NCBI GenBank assembly: GCA_003415625.1
Contig: PYIU01000006.1
Location: 2,108,001 to 2,172,000 of the forward strand
Length of the DNA stretch: 64,000 nt
Origin: Aquanectria penicillioides
Taxonomy: Eukaryota > Ascomycota > Sordariomycetes > Hypocreales > Nectriaceae
Direction: 5' to 3'
The position numbers were made by a program, and so were the translations under genes. Below are positions 45,037 to 54,982 of the stretch, piece after piece. Each line of letters begins with the position of its first letter. Position 1 is the stretch's first letter. The notes beneath the pieces were generated by a model. That model was not told where the DNA came from. It saw only the letters and a list, made by a program, of their open reading frames with translations, and ran no database searches.

Positions 45037-46997
45037 GGTGCGGGGTTCACGTGTCTGAGTGCTGAGCTATCAAAACATTGTAACAGGAATAAGAATACAG
45101 TAGCGCGACCAGAAGGAGGTCGTCAACGGCTCTCCGTGGCTAGATGCCTCGGGCGCTGTCGTCGGTGTGTTGTTGACTTGTTTGTCGCAGACGTGTGTGT
45201 GTGTGTAGCGTAGCGGTCGCCGTTGGACAGAAATGACGACAAAGGCGCTCGTCGGCAAAAGAGTGAACTGCGAGCGGGAAAAAGAAACGGGGAGCGGGAG
45301 GCTTTCGGCGCCAAGTTCAAGCGGAACAGAGGAAAAACACACAAGTTTGTTGGGTGGAGGAAGATGCGACATAACAAGGCCAAGCAGGTCGAGGTGTATG
45401 AGACTGGAGGCGCAGCTTGAGCGCCCAAGCGGCGGGAGGATGACATAGGGCCACACCAACGCTCACACCGAGGTACCGCAGCGGTCGCGGGGTCGCCGCC
45501 TGCAAGTCAGGTACCTAAGCGTGGACAGGCATCCATTCATAGGGCCCCTCCACCTCCCTCGCCCGCCAATCGCCCCGCCAGGTTGCCCCTCTCGACGTCG
45601 GATCTAGCTGGCTTACCCTGGACTAATGTGGCTCCACGACAACAACAAAAACCTGTGTGCAGCCTGCGCTACCGACTCTACGTTGCTCAGTACGCCGTCC
45701 AGGACGCAAACATCAGCGCCCTTGGTGCCGTCGTGAAACCAGCTGTCGGTGGCCCGCTGGGGCTCTACACCATCGCCATCCTCTGGCGTGTGCGCAGAAG
45801 TTGCAGCGGCCATGGTTTCTTACTGCCTCACGGGCAAATTTTCCATTTCATCTACCTAGACTACTCACTGCCAATATTGTTGCCGGTGGCTGCGCACGCG
45901 GTCAGCGTTGAAGAACACGAGTGGCAACAACCAGCCCTGACTCACCGAGACCACCGGGCCCTCGAAGTCCATGGACTCTTCCAGCAAGCCCCGGATCTCA
46001 ATTTTACGGCGCGTGTCGTACCAAATCCAGTAGCACATATGTAGCCAGCAGCCAATATCTGGATTGTGACAGAGCCTTGTGACTGTACCCGCCGCCATGT
46101 CCTTGCCCAACGGCCTGCCATCACAATCTTTGTCCCACACTCCCGATCCACCGTCGGGCAAAACATGCAGCCACTTGCTCATCGGATCTGGGCACTTGGC
46201 AACCAAATCTGGTTACCGCTGAACATGTTTCTTCATTTGCGAAGATGCGAAGACCCCGGGCTGAGCACGGTTTCAACCTCGTTAGCTGGGAATTAAGGTC
46301 GATAACGGTCGGCACTTCCTGTCGTGGCTCTCTCAACACAATGGCTTTAGTTGGTTCCCCGGGGAACGTTCGGCCCGAAACATAGGCCCTGATCCATTAT
46401 CGCCCAAGCTGGGACCAAGCACCGGCAGGTTGTGACGGCTCAGAAATGCCTACCGGCTACCCACATGCTGCATAGTTGACCACGGGCTTGAACGCCCCCA
46501 GACCCTGTCGCACAATGCTCGGGCCGCCACTTCACACGCTGGAAGCAGCCGCCGGACATTGAGTTGGTGTTCTCGGTTGGGTACTGTCAGACAGGTGTTG
46601 CCAATGGAATCTACGCGGGTTCATTTGCATTCACATCAAATTGGTGTATTGTACTGCGCTTGTAAACAGGACATGTGTGCTACTGCGCGAAAACTACGCC
46701 GATCATGACATCTTCGAATGGATGCTTCAAGCGGTGTACACAGGGTGGGTGTGTGGTTGAGGTTCTAGTGCGTCTTTCCTCCTAGGCAGCTTTGGACGAG
46801 CAGCGAAAGTACGGCAATTATATGTACATTGTGCAGTAGAAAGTATTGATTGCAGTAGGCCTGAAGCCTAATGTGCCACAGACAGGCATCGAGACAGGGG
46901 CGGAACAAGTTCTGGCTCGTGGCCGGCCCTTCATTAACCTCGATGCATGCTGAAGTATACATACTCGATGAGCCATGCCTCCCAGCAGGCGATCAGC
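45037..46997. other. Intergenic stretch with one doubtful gene remnant
   Basis: About 2 kb lies between the Cys-module gene and the Pga2-type gene. About 45100-45500 is probably promoter and leader of the former. The middle (45610-46182) has coding-like composition on both strands (see the separate entry). The rest shows nothing recognisable. Confidence 0.5.
45891..46182 (-). other. Possible small or decayed gene, not recognised
   Basis: From the ATG at 46182 a minus-strand frame reads about 79 residues, including GCWLHMCYWIWYDTRRKIE and RGLLEESMDFEGPVVS. It then meets a textbook fungal intron: GTGAGT donor near 45946, GCTGAC branch site and GCAG acceptor, about 56 bases. After it only a few codons remain before a stop. 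A second minus-strand frame with a strong AACCATGG start (45813) follows. This could be a small gene with wrong exon limits, a gene broken by base-calling errors, or a decayed copy. I do not recognise the protein. Confidence 0.22.
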
Positions 46998-47468
46998 CTA
47001 GTGCTCCAAAAGGTCCTCAATGTCCTTGTCAGAATCCTCATCCAGCCTCCGTTGCTCCTCAGCCTCAAGCATCTGCTTCAGCATCACGCGCTGCCTCACG
47101 CGAGCCTTCTGGCCCCAGTCAGCACCGGTGCCGTCACCGTCCGCATCGATCTCGGGCTCATCCTCGGCGAGGCCACGGAGCTCATTGGGTGAGATCTGGG
47201 CCTTTTCCCTCTCATTCTGCTCCTCCAACTTCCTGACACCGACCTTGGTGGACCACTTCAGCAGGTACGGGCGCATCAAGAGGTAGCCTCCCACAATCAT
47301 AATAAGGCGCAGCCAGTGCTTAGTATCCATGCTTGAAAAGGATGACGAGATGTTGTTGGAGGCGTTGGCTCCAATCTGGAGAAACTTGGCTGCCAGCTTG
47401 CCAAAGTCATTGAGCTCGACTGGCTCGTTGTTGAGCTGCTGCTGCTGCTGCTGAGTTGCGGCGTCCAT
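46998..47468 (-). CDS. Pga2-type protein trafficking protein
   Basis: A single-exon gene of 156 residues beginning MDAATQQQQQQLNNEPVELN. One membrane segment is clear (WLRLIMIVGGYLLMRPYLLKW, about residues 52-72), followed by a charged helix (KLEEQNEREKAQ) and a Glu/Asp-rich C-terminus with RQRVMLKQMLEAEEQRRLDE. This layout and the GGYLLMRPYL stretch match the Pga2 family, ER/nuclear-envelope proteins needed in yeast for processing of Gas1 and alkaline phosphatase. Identification rests on the membrane segment and overall layout. The ATG at 47468 is the first in frame and is followed by a short poly-Gln run. Confidence 0.75.
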   Translation of the reverse strand: MDAATQQQQQQLNNEPVELNDFGKLAAKFLQIGANASNNISSSFSSMDTKHWLRLIMIVGGYLLMRPYLLKWSTKVGVRKLEEQNEREKAQISPNELRGLAEDEPEIDADGDGTGADWGQKARVRQRVMLKQMLEAEEQRRLDEDSDKDIEDLLEH

Positions 47469-48041
47469 GGCGAATTATCTGACTCAGCGGGTATGTGTAG
47501 GTCCAAGTAAGAGCTGCCGAACGATGTTTTGTGCGTAAGTGTAAACGGCCCTGAGGACAGGAAGACAGATACACGTCGCCGAGGCTGAGTGAGGCGATGT
47601 AGCTTGAACAGTGAATGTGGGGGCGGGTCTGGGCAAGTGGAGTGCTGAGTGGCAATGCAAGTGAGAACGAGGTGAGCTGATAATGTCAGGCGAGCCTAGG
47701 CAGGAAAATGAAGTCGTTATTGCTGGTTTTGGGGCTCTGGTTATGAGAGGTGTCGTTGGAGCAGGAAGTTTTTATAGCGCGGCTGTTGTTGTCCCCAGAG
47801 TGGATTTCTCCGATGGTCCCGGCTTTTCTGCGCGCAAAATGGGTTTTGGTGGCAATAATAAGACATACCTCGCGAAGCCCGGCCTTTGGCTTTTAATCAC
47901 TCACTGCGTCTAATCTTATAGTTAAGTAATTGCATTCTTAAGTAAACAGGCAGAATCTCTTATCATGTTATTCATCTGAAACTCCTTTGATAATGATACA
48001 GCATGAGAGCTATGAGGTGCCTTGGGCATGGCCCATGTTAT

Positions 48042-48067
48042 TTATTATTATTATTATTATTATTATT
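48042..48067. repeat. TTA trinucleotide repeat
   Basis: About eight TTA/ATT units are followed by a T run in the AT-rich intergenic region. Confidence 0.85.
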
Positions 48068-49083
48068 TTTTTCAATTTGGAAACTGACTAGCTGAGAGTG
48101 AACCCAAGACTAGAAGACCATGGAATGCATCCTAGCTGGATCGTTCCGGAACCAATCTTTGATAAAAAGCCCAATGCTCCAATAGCAAGCCGCCTATCTT
48201 ACCCCCAGATAGCCATCATGGGGCCTGGCTCATTTCTCCGATTCCCCTTTTGATGTCAATGCGCAATGTGTGTTTCGACAAGTGATGCCAAAGTGCTGAA
48301 CGGGCTCGTGAAGACAGGTACAATGATGATCGGGGCCACAGTTCATTCGAGACTTCTTGAGGTCCGTGGGAGGGGCTTTTGGAGCTGCATCAGTTCCATT
48401 GGCAGATTTGCTAGGGTGAAGCGCTGCCCGCATTGTCAGTCAAAAGTATCTGGACAAAGGTCATGATTTCGCACCGAGGCACGTGTCCAACGATGCATCA
48501 ACATCAGCCATGGCTTTTGATATTTTGGGTTTCAATGTATGGAGCAACGAGGTTTCTGGATCAAGCGCTTTACTGAAGACTGTGAAGAGAGAAGCATCTC
48601 CTTCGATGGGATGTCAGCGTCAGCACTCCTTTATACCAGTGATAACTGTAGGATGCTCCGATGGTAGCAGTCAAAGGCGCATGTGGATTAGTCGGCGGCA
48701 GAGCGAACCAATTGACCACGTCTCGCTGCAGCCTATAATGAAGAGATGACCTCACTGACGCTCGTCATGGCCAACTGAAGCTCTTAGAGCTCTAGCTTCA
48801 CATGCTCAATGGTAGTTTCTCTGATGTTACCCAGGTGCGTAGTTCATGATGGCTCATACGTTTGGTCTTGCCTTGCATTTTTTTTTAGCGATAAAATGCT
48901 GTTGAACAGAAACCGCACCCCTTCAAGATTCTATTGTGAATGATGCATATGCCGTGCTTTGTAAACGCGGCAGACCAATCAACAGAGTACGGAGCTGTTC
49001 AACGAGATCTTTTATCGGCCAGCGCTGAAAGCAAGCTTCATCGGCCCTCATCACCCAGTGCGCCAGTCCATTGGAACATGATC

Positions 49084-49091
49084 CACGTGAC
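49084..49091 (-). promoter_or_regulatory. GTCACGTG site (Cbf1-type) upstream of mitochondrial EF-Tu
   Basis: The minus strand reads GTCACGTG about 255 bases before the EF-Tu start, matching the RTCACRTG consensus; its strength is unknown. Confidence 0.4.
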
Positions 49092-49345
49092 CTGCTTAGT
49101 ACCCTGTGCCCCTTTGGACGAGCTCTGAGTGGACGCATGGGTCCCAGCGACCAGACCCACCACAAGCGACCACTTTCCCGCAAGCCAGCGGTCCAACGAA
49201 GCTCATGAAAATTTCCAAGCATCATATCAGCTGCAGCACCACCGCGTGTTCCTGAATTGCCTCATCACCCTCCCCCCTCCCTTCTCCGCTCAATCCCTCC
49301 CTCGTATTTTTGCAATTGCGTTTGAATACCCCGCCGGTTTTCATC

Positions 49346-50754
49346 ATGTCGACCGCTTTCCGATCTATCGCGCCGTTCCTGCGGACCGCCCGCCATGGCC
49401 TCAACTCTGGCCGTGTCAACCCCTTCAGGCTGCCTTCAAGAAGCAGAACGCCTCCGGTGCCCTCAACATCTACCGATCCTACGCCGTCTTCGAGCGAACC
49501 AAGCCCCACGTGAACATTGGTACCATTGGACACGTCGATCACGGCAAGGTACGCCTCATTTCCCCTCAATTCATGTTGCTCCTAGATCATCTGAGCTGAC
49601 TTTTTTTCTTCACCTCCGCAGACCACTCTGTCCGCTGCCATCACCAAGCGCCAGGCCGAGAAGGGCTTTGCCAACTTCCTTGACTATGGCTCCATTGACA
49701 AGGCTCCCGAGGAGCGAAAGCGTGGTATCACTATCTCCACTGCCCACATTGAGTACGCCACCGAGAACCGCCACTACTCCCACGTCGACTGCCCTGGTCA
49801 CGCCGATTACATCAAGAACATGATTACTGGTGCTGCCAACATGGATGGTGCTATCATCGTCGTCGCTGCTTCCGATGGACAGATGCCCCAGACCCGTGAG
49901 CACTTGCTGCTTGCTCGTCAGGTCGGTGTCCAGCGAATTGTTGTCTTCGTCAACAAGGTCGACGCTATTGATGACCCCGAGATGCTTGAGCTCGTCGAGA
50001 TGGAGATGCGTGAGCTCCTCACCACCTACGGCTTCGAGGGTGACGACACCCCCGTCATCATGGGCTCTGCTCTGATGTCCCTCAACAACCAGCGACCTGA
50101 GATTGGTAGCCAGAAGATCGACGAGCTTCTCGAGGCTGTCGATGCTTGGATCCCTACCCCGAGCGTGACCTAGACAAGCCTTTCCTCATGTCCGTTGAGG
50201 ATGTTTTCTCCATTGCCGGCCGTGGTACTGTCGTCTCTGGCCGTGTCGAGCGTGGTACCCTCAAGCGTGAGCAGGAGGTTGAGATTGTTGGTAAGGGCAA
50301 GGAGATTATCAAGACCAAGGTCACCGATATTGAGACCTTCAAGAAGTCCTGCGACCAGTCCCAGGCTGGTGACAACTCTGGTCTCCTCGTCCGTGGTGTC
50401 CGCCGTGAGGATATCCGCCGTGGTATGGTCGTCTGTGCCCCCGGCAGTGTCAAGTCCCACACTCAGTTCCTTGCCTCCCTTTACGTCCTCACCAAGGAGG
50501 AGGGCGGCCGACACACTGGCTTTATGGAGCACTACCGACCCCAGCTCTACCTCCGAACTTCTGATGAGTCTATTGACCTAACCTTCCCTGAGGGCACTGA
50601 GGACGCTTCCTCCAAGATGGTCATGCCTGGTGATAACATTGAGATGGTGGTTACCATGACCCACCCCAACGCGATCGAGGCTGGTCAGCGATTCAACATT
50701 CGTGAAGGTGGCCGCACGGTTGCTACTGGTCTTGTCACTCGCATTGTCAAATAA
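49346..50754 (+). CDS. Mitochondrial elongation factor Tu, with two apparent 1-base deletions
   Basis: EF-Tu delivers aminoacyl-tRNA to the mitochondrial ribosome. Two exons (49346-49548, 49622-50754) are joined across a GTACGC...CGCAG intron that splits the P-loop GHVDHGK/TT. The other GTPase motifs DCPGH and NKVD and the C-terminal beta-barrel segments ([20 protein letters not shown]) are present. The N-terminus [18 protein letters not shown] is a plausible mitochondrial presequence. The frame is broken twice. Near 49421-49431 the presequence frame and the mature frame differ by one base, and near 50153-50161 the frame runs into a stop at 50171. Each is explained by one missing base in a C-rich spot. 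Counting two missing bases gives 445 codons, the family's usual length. Everything else is intact and codon-biased, so assembly error is more likely than decay. Confidence 0.88.
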
Positions 50755-51573
50755 GCGACTAAATGATGACGACCTGACCTCGCTGTGAGAATTCATCTTG
50801 CAGTTCGGATATGGTATGACGCATAGTTGATGTTGGATGAGGAAAAAAAAATTAAGGGGGTGGTGTACGAATTATTCGCTCTCATGATAACCAGGCCATG
50901 TCTCACACTTTGAGCCTAGGTTAGCTCTTGTATATCTACAGCCAGGGGGCTCAAAGATCTCCGCTCTGCTTCTTCCCATTGTCTTGACGACTGTAATTTA
51001 GACAAAAATAGGGGAGGCAGTAATAAAGACTTGTAAAACTAGTGTTTGGAAATATGTGCGAACGCCTAGTGCGAAATGGTGATTATTGCTCCCAAATTCA
51101 ACAATTGGTTTGTGAAAGCTACATGTAATTCACATAATTTTTGAGGGCGGATAGGGAGCACCGGGGCGAATTGGGAACTGTTGTCCGTTCTTGTCATTTG
51201 TTGATCCATTGACAGGAAAGAAAGGCATTTGACAGCTGTCTAAATCTGCTGGCCATTCCATCCGTACCCAACAGTGTGGCATTGAACCAAAAGTTCGCGC
51301 GTCCATTTTTTTTTCTTCTTCGTCACATTGGGATGGCAGATCGAAAGGTGAAGGGGAAAGGCACGAGGTGTGAGGTCCAATGCAATGGTATTCGTCTATC
51401 CGGAGGATGTTCGTCAAACGCACGATCTTCCTTAGACCCAAGCAAGCCATAAAACTCCGGTTCCAAGCGGCCGCCTTCCGAGATGCTTTTCGCGAGGCCC
51501 TTCACTTCTTTCAAGAGTTCCCTTCCCCTACTTGCCTCCTGCCCTAACCGAGAAAATATCGTTTCAACATCGT
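50755..51573. other. Intergenic: convergent 3' ends of EF-Tu and RPS29
   Basis: About 820 bases with two 3' UTRs. A 97-codon minus-strand frame at 51323-51616 overlaps the last RPS29 intron and lacks coding features. Nothing else was recognised. Confidence 0.55.
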
Positions 51574-51953
51574 TTATCGGTACTGTAGACGCACACAGGT
51601 GGTTAGCCTCCCACACATTCTTTTTTGTCTTCCGTTCCCGGTCCCAGCATGGGGGGGGGTAGGGTCGTATTCGAGGCTTTGTTGCTTTCGACTCACCTTG
51701 TTGAAGCCGATATCCTTGGCCTTCTCACGGAAGCACTGACGGCACAGGTTGAGCTCGTACTTGCGGATGAGACCAGCCTTGTGCTTGCAGACGCGGCTAA
51801 AGAATCGAGGTCAGCATTTTTGGTATTTTTCGGGCGGCGGAAAGCCTTGGAGCTGCCGGGAGAGCGAGCGAGGGCGGATGGGAAATCGTACCAGCTGCGA
51901 GAGCCCTTGCCGTAGTTTCGGGGGCGCGAGTTCCAAACGCTTTCGTGAGACAT
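51574..51953 (-). CDS. RPS29: 40S ribosomal protein S29 (uS14)
   Basis: Three small exons (51953-51892, 51796-51697 and 51582-51574) give 56 residues, the exact usual length of eukaryotic S29. The N-terminus [19 protein letters not shown] is typical. The zinc site is C21-x2-C24 with C39-x2-C42, reading [19 protein letters not shown] across the core, and [14 protein letters not shown] ends the chain. The first intron splits the codon of C21. The last exon has only nine bases and encodes Tyr-Arg-stop. S29 sits in the head of the small ribosomal subunit near the decoding site. The gene shares a short divergent promoter with PDI, and an ATCACGTG site lies about 165 bases upstream. Confidence 0.95.
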
Positions 51954-52118
51954 GATTGCGGTGTTGGGTGCCGAAAGCTGGAGTTGCTGATGGTGATTTC
52001 GCGAAGGGTTGAAAGTGGGCGTGAAATTTTGTGTGAATTTCTCGAGACGTACCGATTGGAGGGTTGGGAGCCCCAGCCCAGGCGAGAGTGTGTGTGGTGG
52101 CCCGTGAGGGCCTGGAGG

Positions 52119-52126
52119 CACGTGAT
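52119..52126 (-). promoter_or_regulatory. ATCACGTG site (Cbf1-type) between RPS29 and PDI
   Basis: The minus strand reads ATCACGTG about 165 bases upstream of the RPS29 start. A second CACGTG core lies 44 bases farther away at 52163. PDI may also respond to it, since the region is shared. Confidence 0.4.
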
Positions 52127-52216
52127 TAGAAATTGACAAAAATCATCCGGCTGTCTTATCCTCACGTGTGATCCACGGGCTGTGGTAGGCCCAGGGCCAA
52201 CGGTCCACCTTCACTA

Positions 52217-52245
52217 GCCACCAGCCACCAGCCACCAGCCACCAA
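52217..52245. repeat. CCACCAG 7-base tandem repeat, about four copies
   Basis: Four near-perfect copies of CCACCAG lie in the RPS29/PDI promoter. Confidence 0.85.
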
Positions 52246-52526
52246 TAGTTCCCCCACCTGCCACCGCGCGTTGCAGACACCTTGGACTCCTTGTGGCTGC
52301 CAGCTTACCTCACCGCAGTTGTGTTTCGTTTTCGTTTTATGGAGTAGACAGGGACCAAGCTCCGCTGCAAGCTGGCATCTTGACGGTTGATTTCCAAGCA
52401 GCCGCAACCTAGAAAGCTTGTTTTGTACAGCTTCCAACGGTGCGAATTTAATCTGAATTTTTCCAACACTCTAAAACTTCCACATCAATAATTTTCAATT
52501 GCCTTTGTTGGCTTCCTTCGCCCACA

Positions 52527-53705
52527 ATGGTCCTCATCAAGAGCTTCGTGCTCGGCGCCCTGGCCGCCACCGCGGCCGCCAAATCGGCTGTTATCGACCT
52601 TTTGCCTAAGAACTTCGACCAGATCGTCCTGAAGTCCGGCAAGCCCACTCTCGTCGAATTCTACGCCCCCTGGTGCGGCCACTGCAAGACTCTTGCTCCC
52701 GTCTACGAGGAGCTTGCCTTCGCCCTTGAACACGCCAAGGACAAGGTCCAGATCGCCAAGGTCGACGCCGATGCGCACCGCAGCCTTGGACAGCGATTCG
52801 GTGTCCAGGGATTCCCTACACTCAAATGGTTCAATGGAGAGAGCGACAAGCCCGAGGACTACAACTCGGGTCGTGATCTAGAGAGTCTGACCGAGTTTGT
52901 TGCTTCAAAGACTGGTGTCAAGACCAAGAAGAAGCAGGAGATGCCCAGCGAGGTCGTCTACTACAACGAGGCTACATTCAACGAGGCCATTGGCAAGGAC
53001 AAGAACATTCTGATTGCTTTTACTGCTCCTTGGTGCGGTCGTGAGTATCCCAATATCGTTGCCGAACGACCAGGATTGGACTAACAGTGGACATTGCTAG
53101 ACTGCAAGAACCTAGCCCCCACCTGGGAGACCCTCGCGGTTGACTACGCCAACGACGATAACGTCGTTATTGCCAAGGTTGATGCTGATGCCCCCCAGAA
53201 CAAGGACTGGGCCAAGTCCCTGGGCATCACTGGTTACCCCACCCTTAAGTTCTGGCCTGCTGGAAGCAAGGAGCCTGTGGATTACCAGAGCGGTCGCTCT
53301 GAGGAGGCTTTCCTCGCCTACATCAACGAGAAGGCTGGAACCCACCGAGTCGCCGGAGGTGAGCTTGACGCTGTTGCCGGGACCATCGAGGCCCTGAACG
53401 GCCTTGTTGCCAAGTACCTCAGCGGCGAGGCGCTCGCCAGCGTTGCTGCCGAGGTTAAGAATGAGGCCGAGAAGATCAAGGACGCTGCTCAGCTCAAGTA
53501 CGCTGAGTACTACGTTCGCGTTTTCGACAAGCTGAGCAAGAACGAGGGCTTTGTCTCCAAGGAGCTTGCCCGACTTGAGGGCATCCTTGCTAAGGGCGGC
53601 CTCGCCCCTGCCAAGCGGGATCAGATCCAGTCCAAGACCAACGTTCTCCGCAAGTTCGCCGAGAAGGTTGAGGAGAAGGTCAAGGAGGCCAAGGATGAGC
53701 TGTAA
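52527..53705 (+). CDS. tigA: Protein disulfide isomerase, tigA/Erp38 (PDI-D) type
   Basis: Two exons (52527-53040, 53101-53705) give 372 residues. A signal peptide (MVLIKSFVLGALAATAAA) is followed by two thioredoxin domains with active sites APWCGHC (C50/C53 and C170/C173; the second is split by the intron after its Gly). A helical Lys/Ala/Glu-rich C-terminal domain follows (about residues 265-370), the ERp29-like module of the PDI-D class. The chain ends KDEL, an ER retrieval signal. The protein makes and rearranges disulfide bonds in secreted proteins in the ER lumen. Length and layout equal the Aspergillus tigA group. The gene is divergent from RPS29. Confidence 0.94.
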
Positions 53706-53925
53706 AGGAGGATTTATAGAATCTGAAAGGAGGGAAAAGAATGGAAATGAACATCAGTGATGAATATATGCTGAATTCTTGGGTTTCGCCCTTGCCATGA
53801 CTTGAGAAGCATCCTAATTGAGCCAGCGCAATTGTAACCCGGTGATGTCTAGTCATCTGTTCCAAAGGACAACCCCAAAACGCCTTGCGACATCCAATTA
53901 CCCCGTTAGTTGATTTGTAGCCTAA

Positions 53926-54389
53926 TTACTTGGACGAGCCCCCATCCTTAGTCTTGCTCTCTTGGAGAGCCGCCTCCAAGTTGTCGAGTCTCCGCGACAT
54001 CTCGTCCACTGCATATGGTGTCAGGATCTTGGAAACAGTCAATCAACCCCGCGACGAAAGGACTCACTTTTGGCAAAGATTTCAGACGAAACGCCGGCGA
54101 ACTTGTTGGATAAGGAGTTCAGGAGTTCTTCAACGGCCGCTGAGACGTCGGTGCGGCCATCCTCGGGCGTCTAGTGGAAGTTGTCAGTGACGTTTCTTTT
54201 TGCAAGGCGCAGGACATCTCCGCGGCCAAGCCCACAGGCTGCTTCCCCACGTGTAACGCGACGCATCCCGAAGGACAAGGAGTTGGCACTGGGCAAACGA
54301 GCTGGGTTCACGCGAGGGAGGGACCGCAGTGTACGTACGCTCTCCGACTTGGTGAGGCCGCTGGGAGCGTCGGGGTTGTTGCTGGCCAT
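53926..54389 (-). CDS. Heat shock factor binding protein 1 (HSBP1)-like small coiled-coil protein
   Basis: Three exons (54389-54339, 54170-54068, 54008-53926) give 78 residues, close to the usual HSBP1 size. A short disordered N-terminus (MASNNPDAPSGLTKSES) leads to one long amphipathic helix (VEELLNSLSNKFAGVSSEIF, then MDEMSRRLDNLEAAL) with heptad-spaced hydrophobic residues. The end is KTKDGGSSK. All junctions keep frame, and the second is confirmed by the Met of KMDEMSRR made across it. HSBP1 proteins form coiled-coil oligomers and were first described as negative regulators of HSF1. The name rests on helix pattern and length, so it is fairly but not fully sure. The gene is divergent from the RING E3 gene. 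Confidence 0.82.
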
Positions 54390-54982
54390 GGTGTTGAAGT
54401 GCTGATGGAGGAATGACAGGAAGGATGGTGGTGGCGGGGGGAGAACGAGGTTGGTTTCAGGAGGCAATAACCCGAAGGCACCGGTCAAGACCGTGCTAAC
54501 ACGCAAACAGAGGCTAAATGAGAGTAATTGGAGGCGTGGATGTTGGCTCCCCGAAGCCTCGTTTTCTGCCGTATAGTGGTTCTTGGCTTAGAATCGCAGG
54601 CTCGTGGCCAGGTCGGCGGCGCATAGCGACGTCGCGTATTCGTACTGTGCTCCGTACTGCCCGCTGTAGTGGGCGGGTGCGGCGTTTCTCGATCTCCGCA
54701 CGCCCCATGTACCGCCACATTCCGTCATGGCAACACTTGTCCCACTGAAGCACAGCCTGAAGCACTGCTGTAAGCATGGGGAGCCTGGCTGCTGTTCGTA
54801 CGCGCAGGCAGCTTGCATCACCACCTCGCAAATCAACCACGCGACAACCACTTCCACCTTACTACGCCGCGACTACTGCTTGGGCATGCTCGCACGCTTC
54901 GTCTTCGCCGTCGCCCATGAGCGCCAATTCCGCCAGAACTAGGATGTCGCTGCGGTAGCTCCGCGATTGCCGCTGAGAAAGC
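54390..54982. promoter_or_regulatory. Shared divergent promoter of the HSBP1-like and Dsc-type E3 genes
   Basis: These 593 bases lie between two divergent start codons. I see no coding frame of quality and no firm factor site. Confidence 0.5.

Larger units (their letters stand above)
47469..49345. other. Intergenic: Pga2-type promoter and mitochondrial EF-Tu promoter
   Basis: The stretch is AT-richer around 47900-48100 and includes a TTA triplet repeat. No coding frame or RNA gene was recognised. A GTCACGTG site lies near 49084, upstream of EF-Tu. Confidence 0.55.
51954..52526. promoter_or_regulatory. Shared divergent promoter of RPS29 and PDI
   Basis: These 573 bases hold two CACGTG boxes (52119 and 52163) and a CCACCAG tandem repeat (52217-52245). 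No coding frame was recognised. Confidence 0.5.

Noticed and set aside
45583..46044. 153-codon plus-strand frame
   Set aside because: Coding-like codons in part, but antisense to the equally plausible minus-strand frames and without any recognised domain; left unresolved and not called.
51323..51616. 97-codon minus-strand frame at the end of RPS29
   Set aside because: It overlaps the last RPS29 intron and its nine-base last exon in another frame, and starts at a non-ATG-supported position for a separate gene.
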